DNA of 64,000 nt from CBDBFG01 sp965204765. Lineage in GTDB: Bacteria; Pseudomonadota; Alphaproteobacteria; Caedimonadales; UBA9215. Location: positions 1 to 64,000 of the forward strand of contig CBDBFG010000003.1 of assembly GCA_965204765.1 (NCBI GenBank). Direction: 5' to 3'. Positions 1 through 8,566 of this stretch are shown here, piece by piece. The notes beneath the pieces were generated by a model. The model ran no database searches, had not been told where the DNA came from, and saw nothing but the letters and a program-made list of their open reading frames with translations. The position numbers were made by a program, and so were the translations under genes. Each line of letters starts with the position of its first letter. Position 1 is the first letter of the stretch.

Positions 1-237
1 TAATAGCGCCTTAATTGTAACATTAACTGGTGCAAAAACGGCGGTTATTGAGGCGCTTGGCGTACCCTTTCTGATAAAAGAAACATTAGATCTGTTACCC
101 AATATTAACCCCAAAGCATCTAGTAAAATCGACTTGCCTGCACCAGTTTCGCCGGTTAATACATTCATCCCTTGGGCAAAATCTATTTCTAACTCTTCTA
201 TCAGTACAAAATTTTTTATTTGTAGAGTACACAGCAT
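1..237 (-). CDS. recN: DNA repair protein RecN, N-terminal part (runs off the left edge)
   Basis: RecN is an SMC-like ATPase that acts in double-strand break repair. Reading the minus strand from the ATG at 237 gives 79 residues with no stop before the window edge. They begin MLCTLQIKNFVLIEELEID and contain the Walker A motif GETGAGKS near residue 30, followed by ILLDALGLILG, the usual RecN amino terminus. Only the first part of the ABC ATPase head is present, so nothing can be said about the coiled coil or C-terminus. It lies just downstream of bamD on the same strand, the arrangement commonly seen in alphaproteobacteria. Confidence 0.93.
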   Translation of the reverse strand, partial: MLCTLQIKNFVLIEELEIDFAQGMNVLTGETGAGKSILLDALGLILGNRSNVSFIRKGTPSASITAVFAPVNVTIKALL

Positions 238-340
238 GTATCGAACTAATGTCCTGAATAGTTTCTAATATGTCTCATGATACCTTATCACTATTTATGC
301 AAATTGATATACAAGCTTTGCATTAACGAAAACTAACAAG

Positions 341-1102
341 CTATCCACGGGACGATAACGAACTAATTAAAGCATAAGCCTTTTTATACCAACTACCTGT
401 AGGATAATTATGTCCTAATAATGCGGCAAATCGCCTTGCTTCTTCATCATCACCTACGGCTAAATAGCATTCAACCATGCGATATAACGCTTCTTCTATT
501 AAATTAGTTTTCTGATAATTATTGATAATGTTATTGAGCCTTTTAATAGCAGAATGATACGCTTTTCTACTAAGATAGAATCTAGCGATCTCGATCTCTT
601 TACCTGCTAATACTTCATTTAACAGAATAATCTTATGTTTAGCATCCTTGGCATAAACTGTCTTTGGGAAACGCTTGATCAATTCATTAATGAACGTAAT
701 GCCTGTAAACTATCTTTTTGCTCTCTGGTAATCGGCGAAAGCTGCTCATAGTAACACAACCCTATCATATAAATAGCATAAGGAATTTCCTTATCCGCAG
801 GATGCATCTGCACAAAACTTTCCATTGTGCTAATTGCAGGTTCATATTTTTGCGCTAAATAATAACTATAACCAGCCATTATTTGCGCCTTAATTGCCCA
901 GGAGGAATAAGGGTGCTGCTGCTCTACAGCCTCAAAATAACTAGCAGCCTTACTATAGTTTTCTTTTTCTAAAATACTTGGCTTTGGTGTATAATTCATG
1001 CACTGATTGCTCAGCATAAACAATGTCTTCCTTAGAAGAACAGCCACAAAATAGCCAAGTAACTATAACACCAATAAAAGCCTTACTATATTTCATTTTC
1101 AT
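341..1102 (-). pseudogene. bamD: Outer membrane assembly lipoprotein BamD, interrupted by two compensating frameshifts
   Basis: BamD is the TPR lipoprotein of the BAM complex that inserts beta-barrel proteins in the outer membrane. The start at 1102 (ATG, overlapping the aacS stop as ATGA) gives a lipoprotein signal ending LFCGC-SS, then VHELYTKAKYF and a stop. The homologous reading continues in another frame from about 970 (EKENYSKAASYFEAVEQQHP through LCYYEQLSP). It returns to the first frame near 694 as INELIKRFPKTVYAKDAKH, ending at 341. One extra base near 960-976 and one lost base near 692-700 cancel out, leaving about 90 residues out of frame. This is either real decay, recoding, or sequencing error in short homopolymers. 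The family assignment is firm; the pseudogene status is not. Confidence 0.8.
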
Positions 1103-3048
1103 ACTATCAATTCTTTTCTGTTTTTAAAATGTTCTAATGATTCTGGGTTAGCAATCGATTCTTTATTTTTTACTAATTCACCATGCACAACGTTAGCTAC
1201 TGCTTTTTCTACAATCTTACCACTTAAGGTACGCGGAATATCCGGCACACTAAGGATAACAGAAGGGACATGTCGTGGAGAAGCATTAATTTTGATATAA
1301 TCCTTAATTTTATTAATGAGTATACCATCTAAACCAACACCTTCTCTTAACTTGACAAACAGTACTACCCTTACATCATGTTCTATTTTTTGTCCGATCA
1401 CTATACTTTCTAACACCTCAGGAATCTGTTCTACTTGCCGATAAATTTCAGAAGTCCCAATTCGCACACCATTAGGATTAAGAATGGTATCCGACCGACC
1501 ATAAATTATAATGCCATTATTGGGTGTAATCTCTACAAAATCACCATGACACCAAATATTATCAAAGCTATCAAAATAAGCGCTGTGTAACTTGCTATCG
1601 TTATTATCATTCCAAAACATTACTGGCATAGATGGAAAAGGCGCTGTACAAACCAGCTCTCCCTTTTGCTGTTTAATACTTGCTCCATTTTCATCAAAAA
1701 CTTCTACTTTCATGCCAAGACCAGGAGTCTGTAATTCCCCTGAATATACAGGGATATTAGGACAACCTAAGAAAAAACACGATAAAATATCAGTGCCACC
1801 AGAAATAGAGGCCAAGTTTACATCCTTGCTAATATTAGAATATACGTACTTAAAACTTTCTGGAATTAACGGAGAAGCAGTCGAAGCGATTGTTTTTAAA
1901 CTAGACAAATCATGGGTAGAAATTGGTGATAGTTGTAGCTTACGAATAGCATCTATGTATTTTGCACCTACACCCAAAAAAGTTATTTTTTCATCCTGTA
2001 TATAATCAAACAAAACGTTACTATCGGGGAATAGTGGCGAACCATCGTACAACATCACTGTAGCTTTTGATGCTAATGAGGATACTAACCAATTCCACAT
2101 CATCCACCCACAAGTAGTGAAAAACAACACTCTATCCCCGGGCTTAATATCACAGTGCAACTGCTGCTCTTTTAAGTGTTGTATTAAAGTACCACCATGA
2201 CCATGCACAATACACTTGGGTAAACCAGTAGTACCAGACGAAAACATAATAAACAGTGGATGAGAAAATTCTACTTGTTCGTATACCAGATCATTAACCA
2301 AAGCCGTAGGATCAATGAAATCATCCATATTTATAAACAAACCATTTATCTGATATGGCAAATTTACGTAAGGACAAATTATAACCTTTTCTAACTCCGT
2401 CAACTCAGTGACAACCCCTTGTACTTTATCTCTGACATCTAATACATTACCTTTAAAATAATAACCATCGGTAGCAAATAAAACCTTAGGTTTAATTTGT
2501 TTAAATCTATCCAGTATTCCTTGCTTGCCAAAATCAGGAGAGCATACAGACCATATCGCCCCTATTGAGACTGATGCCAACATCGCCACAATCGCTTCAT
2601 AAGAATTATGCATTATTCCAGCAACACAATCTCCTTTTTGCACCCCCATTTTACGTAAAGAGCTGGCACACTTTGCTACTTCAATGCGTAACTCATTGTA
2701 ACTTAATCTGCTTTTTACACCATTTTCAGCCAGAAAAACAATCGCTTCATCATCTGAAACATGACGTAATAGATTTTCAGCGTAATTAAGTTTTGTATCA
2801 GGGAAAAATTTAGTTTTATAAAAAATACTGTTGTGTTCTACGACATTATCGTAATTAATCGCACCACTCATATTAGAGAAGCTAGCAAATTCCGCCCAAA
2901 AATCTTCACTATTCTGAACAGTCCAATCATAAAACCCAAAGTAATCACCATTAAATTGCACATCATACTTTGCTTCTATAATTTGCATAAACTTGGTAAT
3001 ATTGGAATTTGAAATACGCTCGGAAGAAGGCCTCCAAAGTGGTTGCAT
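1099..3048 (-). CDS. aacS: Acetoacetyl-CoA synthetase
   Basis: This AMP-forming ligase activates acetoacetate to acetoacetyl-CoA with ATP and CoA in the cytoplasm. The 649 residues match the usual family length. Visible features are the N-terminal extension with the DYFGFYDWTVQNSEDFW region, the P-loop-like FSSGTTGLPKCIVHG near residue 270, the adenylation motif YGRSDTILNPNGVRIG near 515, and the C-terminal lysine region PRTLSGKIVEKAV. The ATG at 3048 follows an AAAGG ribosome site. Its stop overlaps the bamD start by 4 nt (ATGA), so the two are probably translationally coupled. Inference: the cell can use a ketone body, perhaps from its host, or recycle acetoacetate from storage polymer or amino acids. 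Confidence 0.9.
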   Translation of the reverse strand: MQPLWRPSSERISNSNITKFMQIIEAKYDVQFNGDYFGFYDWTVQNSEDFWAEFASFSNMSGAINYDNVVEHNSIFYKTKFFPDTKLNYAENLLRHVSDDEAIVFLAENGVKSRLSYNELRIEVAKCASSLRKMGVQKGDCVAGIMHNSYEAIVAMLASVSIGAIWSVCSPDFGKQGILDRFKQIKPKVLFATDGYYFKGNVLDVRDKVQGVVTELTELEKVIICPYVNLPYQINGLFINMDDFIDPTALVNDLVYEQVEFSHPLFIMFSSGTTGLPKCIVHGHGGTLIQHLKEQQLHCDIKPGDRVLFFTTCGWMMWNWLVSSLASKATVMLYDGSPLFPDSNVLFDYIQDEKITFLGVGAKYIDAIRKLQLSPISTHDLSSLKTIASTASPLIPESFKYVYSNISKDVNLASISGGTDILSCFFLGCPNIPVYSGELQTPGLGMKVEVFDENGASIKQQKGELVCTAPFPSMPVMFWNDNNDSKLHSAYFDSFDNIWCHGDFVEITPNNGIIIYGRSDTILNPNGVRIGTSEIYRQVEQIPEVLESIVIGQKIEHDVRVVLFVKLREGVGLDGILINKIKDYIKINASPRHVPSVILSVPDIPRTLSGKIVEKAVANVVHGELVKNKESIANPESLEHFKNRKELIV

Positions 3049-3107
3049 ATTTAACCTTTGCTAATTTAGTGTTATATTCAGTTAAAAATAATAGAAACCT
3101 TACTTTT

Positions 3108-4298
3108 ATGCAAGAATTATCATTGATCAAAAAAATAACCAAACATTGCCAACAAGACGTTGCAAAATTATTTGATTGTATCCCTAATAGTAACCATAAT
3201 TTATATTTTGTTGGTGGATGTGTACGTGATGCAATTGCTAATCTAACCATAAAAGATATTGATCTTGCCACACCGTACAAACCCGATGAACTAATTCATT
3301 ATTTAACCAAGGCCAATATTACTACGGTTACTAATGGAATAGAACATGGCACCATAACAGCAATATTAAATAAAAAAACCTATGAGATTACTACATTTCG
3401 GCAAGATGTTAAAACCTATGGACGCAAAGCAGATGTAGTATTCACCAAAGATATATATCAAGATTCTTTACGTAGAGACTTTACCATTAACGCTATATAT
3501 GTTGATATCAATGGTGATATTTACGACCCACATGATGGTATCAAAGACCTTGATCAAGGCAAAATACAATTTATTGGCGATATAGAACAAAGGATCGCAG
3601 AAGACTTTTTAAGGATTTTAAGATTTTTTCGCTTTTATGCTTTGTTTGGTAAAGCAAGGCCTAACGCAACGACGCTACAATTTATCAAAACACAACGCAA
3701 ATTTTTACCTACTCTTTCAAAAGAGCGTATCACGGCAGAATTATATAAATTACTTGCCTGTAACACCCCTTATCCAGGCGTTGAATTGATGCAAGAACTA
3801 GCAATCCTGGATACTATCTTTGCCACCCCCATTAAACAAATTACTAATCTTAAACATATGCTACACTACGAAAGCAAATATGATTTAGGCCATAATATCA
3901 TCCCACGACTATTAGCACTCGTTGGCACAAAGTATGATTTACAAACAACACATAATCTACTACGACTATCAAAATCTCACAGCAAACAACTACATACTTT
4001 GCAATCACTGGCACAATCAGCACACAACTTGACGCATATATTGTACTATCACAATAAAGTGATCGCATTATACTGGTACATCTATATGAACTCTGTACAA
4101 GAACAGTATTCTGGCGAATTATTACCAACTATTCAAGGCTGGAAACCGCAAAAGCTACCTGTGACTGGTCAGGACCTAATAGAGCTAGGATATCAACCAG
4201 GAAAAGACCTGGGTATCACAATACGTGCACTAGAGCAAAAGTGGATAGCAAGTAATTTTAGTATTAGTAAACAAGAATTATTACAATTCATCAAATAA
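3108..4298 (+). CDS. cca: CCA tRNA nucleotidyltransferase
   Basis: This enzyme adds or repairs the 3' CCA end of tRNAs. It is a class II poly(A) polymerase/tRNA nucleotidyltransferase: the head motif FVGGCVRDAI and the metal-binding DIDLAT lie near residues 30-50, followed by RRDFTINAIYVDINGDIYDP and the helix RILRFFRFYALFG. The open frame extends upstream to 3009, but the ATG at 3108 gives a protein of 396 residues that starts just before the conserved head, so I chose it. It is transcribed divergently from aacS across about 60 bases. The tRNA-Asp gene in this window encodes its own CCA, so repair may be its main use. Confidence 0.92.
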   Translation: MQELSLIKKITKHCQQDVAKLFDCIPNSNHNLYFVGGCVRDAIANLTIKDIDLATPYKPDELIHYLTKANITTVTNGIEHGTITAILNKKTYEITTFRQDVKTYGRKADVVFTKDIYQDSLRRDFTINAIYVDINGDIYDPHDGIKDLDQGKIQFIGDIEQRIAEDFLRILRFFRFYALFGKARPNATTLQFIKTQRKFLPTLSKERITAELYKLLACNTPYPGVELMQELAILDTIFATPIKQITNLKHMLHYESKYDLGHNIIPRLLALVGTKYDLQTTHNLLRLSKSHSKQLHTLQSLAQSAHNLTHILYYHNKVIALYWYIYMNSVQEQYSGELLPTIQGWKPQKLPVTGQDLIELGYQPGKDLGITIRALEQKWIASNFSISKQELLQFIK

Positions 4299-4382
4299 CC
4301 GTAATATTTCGTAACATAACAAATATTGCAAGGTTAGCAATTTTATTAGATCATCTTAGCATGTATATTAGTATGATAAGAA

Positions 4383-5324
4383 ATGCATTTAAAGCAAAGA
4401 ACTATAAAAAATAAAATTACGCTTTGCGGTATTGGAGTACATAGTGGCCAAGCTGCTACCCTTGTATTAGAACCTTTAGCAGAGAACAAGGGTATAGTGT
4501 TTCAGCGCTCTGATTTACCAGAACGTAACACTATTAGCACGAGCATAGATAGCGTGAAGGATACTAAATTTTGTACCACCTTAAGCAATGAATATGGCGT
4601 TACGATCAGCACCGTTGAGCACTTAATGGCCGCATTATCAGCATTTGGAATAAGTAACGTTTTGATAAAGATTGATCAGTCAGAAATGCCAATTATGGAT
4701 GGTAGCTCGTCAAGTTTTGTCAAAGCAATACAAGAAACAGGCATAACAGAGCAACACACAGAACGTACATTTATTAAAGTACTAAAGACAGTAAGCATAG
4801 AAAAAGATAATCGCTACATTAGGCTTGCACCAAGTGATAGCCTATCTTTTGATTTTACCGTTGATTTTAATCACAGAGAAGGATTATCAGCACAGCAAGC
4901 TCAACACAACTTTTCAGAGGAAAGTTTTATAACAGACATTTCTTTAGCAAGAAGTTTTGGCTTTTTACAGGATGCTGAAAAACTTTACAGTATGGGACTC
5001 GCACAAGGTTCATCATTAGATAATGCAGTAATTATTGACAATGGCAAAGTTATGAATCAATCTGGCCTACGTTATCAAAACGAAATGGTGCGCCATAAGA
5101 TATTAGATGCTATTGGAGATTTTTATCTAGCGGGATTTCCTTTGCTGGCACATTGCTCAGGTATCAATACTGGACATGAGTTGAACAATTTAGTAATGGC
5201 TAAATTATTATCAGACTCTAGCAATTATGATTTTATAAGTTTTAAACAAGAAACACAAGGTATTGCCCTAGTTGCTTCGGATGCAAACAACGTTTACCTC
5301 TCCCAAAGTGCAACTATTTGCTGA
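4383..5324 (+). CDS. lpxC: UDP-3-O-acyl-N-acetylglucosamine deacetylase
   Basis: LpxC catalyses the committed, zinc-dependent deacetylation step of lipid A synthesis. The 313-residue protein shows the zinc-ligand segment VEHLMAALSAFGI near residue 78, the following MDGSSSSFVKAI, and the second zinc region RHKILDAIGDFYLAG near 235. The start GTG/ATG context is weak, but the ATG at 4383 places the conserved TLCGIGVHSG region at the proper distance. Together with kdsA at 32-33 kb it indicates that the organism still makes LPS, unlike Anaplasmataceae. A degenerate copy of its 3' end lies about 82 bases downstream (see the repeat entry). Confidence 0.95.
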   Translation: MHLKQRTIKNKITLCGIGVHSGQAATLVLEPLAENKGIVFQRSDLPERNTISTSIDSVKDTKFCTTLSNEYGVTISTVEHLMAALSAFGISNVLIKIDQSEMPIMDGSSSSFVKAIQETGITEQHTERTFIKVLKTVSIEKDNRYIRLAPSDSLSFDFTVDFNHREGLSAQQAQHNFSEESFITDISLARSFGFLQDAEKLYSMGLAQGSSLDNAVIIDNGKVMNQSGLRYQNEMVRHKILDAIGDFYLAGFPLLAHCSGINTGHELNNLVMAKLLSDSSNYDFISFKQETQGIALVASDANNVYLSQSATIC

Positions 5325-5439
5325 ATAACAAGTCAGTGACAGTAGAAATACCGAAAGGTCAACTACGAATAATATTTACTACACCAAAACTGCAACTATT
5401 TATTAAATGACAAATCAATGAAAGCCGAAATATTAAAAG
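5309..5439 (+). repeat. Imperfect 82-base direct duplication of the lpxC 3' end / prfB 5' end
   Basis: About 49 bases starting at 5309 align with those starting at 5391 without gaps. Both begin TGCAACTATTT, and roughly three quarters of the positions agree, many differences being transitions. The first copy contains the lpxC stop and a GTG-led remnant (GTG ACA GTA GAA ATA) that matches the second copy's prfB start (ATG AAA GCC GAA ATA). It looks like an old tandem duplication of the gene junction, with lpxC using the first copy's stop and prfB the second copy's start. Identity was counted by eye. Confidence 0.6.
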
Positions 5440-6522
5440 CCAAAGAAGAAATTCTAGAATCTATTGCTATCCTGCGGAGGCATCTTTGACTTTGACCAAG
5501 CAACAATCACACTACAAAAATTAAGCAAACAAGCAGAAGACCCTGATATCTGGGCTAATCCTGATTCTGCACAAAAACTAATGAAAGAACGCGAATCCCT
5601 ACAACACGCTATTACACAGATTACAACTCTTGAATCAGAACTAGAAGATATTGCAACCATGATAGAGTTAGCTGAAGCAGAAAACTCTCCCCAAGACCTA
5701 TTGTGCGCAGAGCAAGAGATGATAACGCTAGTCACAAAATGCGCAAAGCTTAGATTACAAACTTTGTTATCCAATGAAGCAGACAACAATAATTGCTTCG
5801 TGGAGATACACGCTGGTGCAGGAGGTACAGAAGCTCAGGATTGGGCTCTAATGCTGCAGCGTATGTACATTAGATGGGCTGAACAGAATAGCCATAAAAT
5901 AGAACTATTAGACGAAATATCTGGTGACGAAGCAGGTATAAAATCCTGTACCTTTAAAATTATTGGCCGACAATCATATGGTTGGCTTAAAACGGAATCT
6001 GGAGTACATAGATTAGTTAGAATTTCACCATTTGATTCAAATGCACGACGTCATACAAGTTTTGCTTCGGTTTCTATGTACCCAGAAATCGATGACTCTA
6101 TAGATATTGCAATAAATGAAAAAGACCTGCGCATTGATACGTATCGCGCATCAGGAGCAGGTGGCCAACATGTCAACACCACTGACAGTGCTGTGCGAAT
6201 AACACACATCCCGACAGAAGTGTCTGTACAATGTCAAAACGAACGCTCACAACATAAAAATAAAGCACAAGCAATGTCCATGCTAAAATCTAGATTATAT
6301 GAATTAGAATTAAAAAAACGCGAAGAAGAGGCACAATCAAAAAATGCCGATAAAACGGAAATAGGTTGGGGTAATCAAATTAGATCATATGTCATGCATC
6401 CTTATCAAATGGTAAAAGACCTCCGCACTGGTTTTGAACACAGCAATCCTCAAGCTGTACTTGATGGCAATATCCATAAATTTCTCGAGGCCGCCCTTTC
6501 TCATAAAGTGAAAGAAAAATAG
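5418..6522 (+). CDS. prfB: Peptide chain release factor 2 (programmed +1 frameshift)
   Basis: RF2 terminates translation at UGA and UAA. Translation begins at ATG 5418 (MKAEILKAKEEILE), meets an in-frame TGA at 5487 and resumes in the +1 frame as DFDQATITLQ, running to 6522; the coding join is 5418..5486 with 5488..6522, giving 367 residues. The stop-recognition tripeptide SPF is in VRISPFDSNARRHTSF, and the peptidyl-transferase motif GGQ is in ASGAGGQHVNTTDSAVR. The frameshift is the conserved RF2 autoregulatory device, so this is not a broken gene. The 3' end overlaps one arm of an inverted repeat. Confidence 0.95.
5475..5490 (+). promoter_or_regulatory. RF2 +1 frameshift site (internal Shine-Dalgarno, CTT-TGA-C)
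   Basis: The sequence CGGAGG lies 3 bases before the slippery CTT codon, followed by TGA and C. This is the classical arrangement in which a Shine-Dalgarno-like element promotes +1 slippage when RF2 is limiting. The leading codons CGG-AGG-CAT differ from the common AGG-GGG-TAT, but spacing and core are conserved. Confidence 0.92.
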
Positions 6523-6540
6523 GTTGTTTATCACTTTATG
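6502..6540 (+). repeat. Inverted repeat at the end of prfB
   Basis: The arms CATAAAGTGA (6502-6511) and TCACTTTATG (6531-6540) are perfectly complementary with a 19-base spacer. The left arm is inside the last codons of prfB. No T-run follows, so a simple intrinsic terminator is not supported; it could stabilise the mRNA end. Confidence 0.35.
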
Positions 6541-6669
6541 CAATAAAAATGCATCAGTTCTGTCAAATTTTCTTGACTTTTTATCATTTTCTGGTACCGT
6601 TCCCTTATGGGATGCAATATCAAAACCGCGCATTCTGTTAACTCAATATATAATTAATCGGAGTATTAT

Positions 6670-8343
6670 ATGCACAAAAACAAATTACTCACATTAGCTA
6701 CTGTGCTAAATATGACAATGTCTTCTGTATTTTCTGCACCAGAAACAGCGGAAGATGCGCTAGCTAAACTTAGACGATCTGACGATGCTGTAGGGCATAC
6801 CTACAGATATACATCTGAACATGATACAGTATCAGAGCATGAACAACTACGATTCACACCTGTACAATTGGGTACTTGTAATCCTCAAAATAAGAGAGCA
6901 AGAAATTACGACAGCATAGGATTTATCTGCCAACCATTTACTGTACCAGGCCTGGCAGAAACACTTAGTGCTGAACATACTTCTTTTGCAGCTTCATATG
7001 TCCCTATAACAGCTGACAGATTAAGTGAAGATTTTGTACAGGTGAGACCTTATGATGCACTTTGGCGCGCTTTACATGATCCTAGACGTGATGAAGATGA
7101 TCTAACTGCAAAAGTAAGAGTACGTTGCTTTGATAGCCAAGGTAATCAAATGCTAATGTGGAACAGAACCTGGGTTGATACCGATGGCAATGCATATTTT
7201 CAACGTACTGTATCAGCAGATGAAGGCATGTCACAAATAACTGTTCATGGCGAAGCAATATGGGAACAAAATAGAGGAAGCAGTCAGAATGCACGCTATT
7301 TAACTCCAGAACAACTTCAAGAATTTAAGTCACAAGGGCATATAACCCTTGGTTATCCAACTAAATTAAAGACGAAAGAAATGTTTAATTTTACACTACC
7401 AAAATCTACCAATCCATCACGGCACTGCATGCCAAACTGTTATATGATTGGTGTTACGGCACAAAAAATGATAGGTAGAACAGTTTATACATTAATCGAT
7501 ATTGTGTCTGATGAAGTAGCAAGTAGCAGAGATCGCAGAGGTATAAAAAATATTCGTCATTTTGCTATGGCACATCATTTTGATGATCTTGCGCAAGATA
7601 CAGCTGATGCTGCTGCAACCGAAGGATTTACTGCATTCCACAAGCGTATTTCTGCACCAGGAGAAGTTACAGTTCCTGAATATCAGGATTCTGAAGAAGA
7701 AAGGCATAGAAAAAGTGCCGAAGCAACAGAAGGTAAAGTATACGTTCAAAGTCTATTATCAGACATAGAAAGACTAGAAAGAACTGTACAAAGTCTACGT
7801 AGCCGCGATGAACGTTCAGTAGAAACTACTATGGTTGGTGATGACGATGATGGTGACGCAGAAGAGGCTGTAGAAGGAGTAGAATCTTGGTCGGGAGTAG
7901 AAGAAGATGAAGATGATGCTGAGCACATGCATGCTGCACCAGCAAGAGATAGCGTGTTAACTATGGATGACAAAACACTAGAGACGATGGTAAATTGGAT
8001 AGCATTTGCAAGACAAGCCGGTTTAACATTGAATCGTCAATTTATTCTTGATGCTGATGAAGGTGCTATGCAAGAAATGACTAAACTATCTGATCTTTAC
8101 CAAGTTGCTGGACAAAATAAGAGTAATGGCGGTAAAAGTAAAGATAAGAAAAAAAGACTACAAAACTTATCAAGAATCAATCAAAATATGCCTGCAGGAT
8201 CAAAAATAACTATAATAGTTGATGGAAAAAATCAATCACGACCAAGTGAAGTTGCTCGACTAGTACAAGGTGCAATTGCACAACAATTAGTTACAATGGG
8301 TGTGTTACTAGAGACTACAACAGGTGGAGCTGCTGCTGAATAA
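6670..8343 (+). CDS. Secreted acidic protein of unknown function (557 aa)
   Basis: I do not recognise a named family. The start at 6670 has a CGGAG ribosome site. Residues 1-22 form a Sec signal peptide (KLLTLATVLNMTMSSVFSA, cut before PET). A segment around residues 147-225 (KVRVRCFDSQGNQML onward) resembles segments in the secreted proteins at 21.3 and 26.5 kb, and the motif SAPGEVTVP near 330 matches AAPGEVTDP at the end of the 21.3 kb protein. Then come a charged coiled-coil-like stretch (about 340-385), a strongly acidic tract (about 391-420) and a lysine-rich stretch near 490. It is followed by a good terminator. Inference: an exported, possibly host-directed protein. Confidence 0.75.
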   Translation: MHKNKLLTLATVLNMTMSSVFSAPETAEDALAKLRRSDDAVGHTYRYTSEHDTVSEHEQLRFTPVQLGTCNPQNKRARNYDSIGFICQPFTVPGLAETLSAEHTSFAASYVPITADRLSEDFVQVRPYDALWRALHDPRRDEDDLTAKVRVRCFDSQGNQMLMWNRTWVDTDGNAYFQRTVSADEGMSQITVHGEAIWEQNRGSSQNARYLTPEQLQEFKSQGHITLGYPTKLKTKEMFNFTLPKSTNPSRHCMPNCYMIGVTAQKMIGRTVYTLIDIVSDEVASSRDRRGIKNIRHFAMAHHFDDLAQDTADAAATEGFTAFHKRISAPGEVTVPEYQDSEEERHRKSAEATEGKVYVQSLLSDIERLERTVQSLRSRDERSVETTMVGDDDDGDAEEAVEGVESWSGVEEDEDDAEHMHAAPARDSVLTMDDKTLETMVNWIAFARQAGLTLNRQFILDADEGAMQEMTKLSDLYQVAGQNKSNGGKSKDKKKRLQNLSRINQNMPAGSKITIIVDGKNQSRPSEVARLVQGAIAQQLVTMGVLLETTTGGAAAE

Positions 8344-8447
8344 CAAAGCTAGCACCCCTAGTGTTTTGATTGGTTAATACCGATTTGGTAATAAAACGTA
8401 TGCAAAAATGCGTTGATAACCATAAGGTATCAAGCGTAAAAAAACTG

Positions 8448-8484
8448 AATAGCACAACGTCAATGATGTTGTGCTATTTTTTTT
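8448..8484 (+). terminator. Rho-independent terminator
   Basis: The arms AATAGCACAAC (8448-8458) and GTTGTGCTATT (8468-8478) pair perfectly over 11 bases with a 9-base loop, and the right arm runs straight into eight T residues. It ends transcription from the secreted-protein gene ahead of ampG. Confidence 0.9.
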
Positions 8485-8566
8485 GCATACTGCTCTTTCA
8501 CTTTACATTCTTGTTAATTAAAGTAATTTCTGGCATAAAATATTCAGTAAAGCTAAATTTATATAA

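Noticed and set aside
3009..3107. Upstream extension of the CCA-adding enzyme (33 extra residues).
   Set aside because: The extension overlaps the aacS start region and shows no similarity to the family; the ATG at 3108 starts just before the conserved head.
5464..6522. prfB as a frameshifted pseudogene.
   Set aside because: The CTT-TGA-C site with an upstream GGAGG is the normal RF2 programmed frameshift.
7746..7973. Serine/alanine-rich minus-strand reading frame inside the large secreted protein.
   Set aside because: It is the complement of the acidic tract, has no ribosome site, and its composition follows from the GAT/GAA codons on the other strand.
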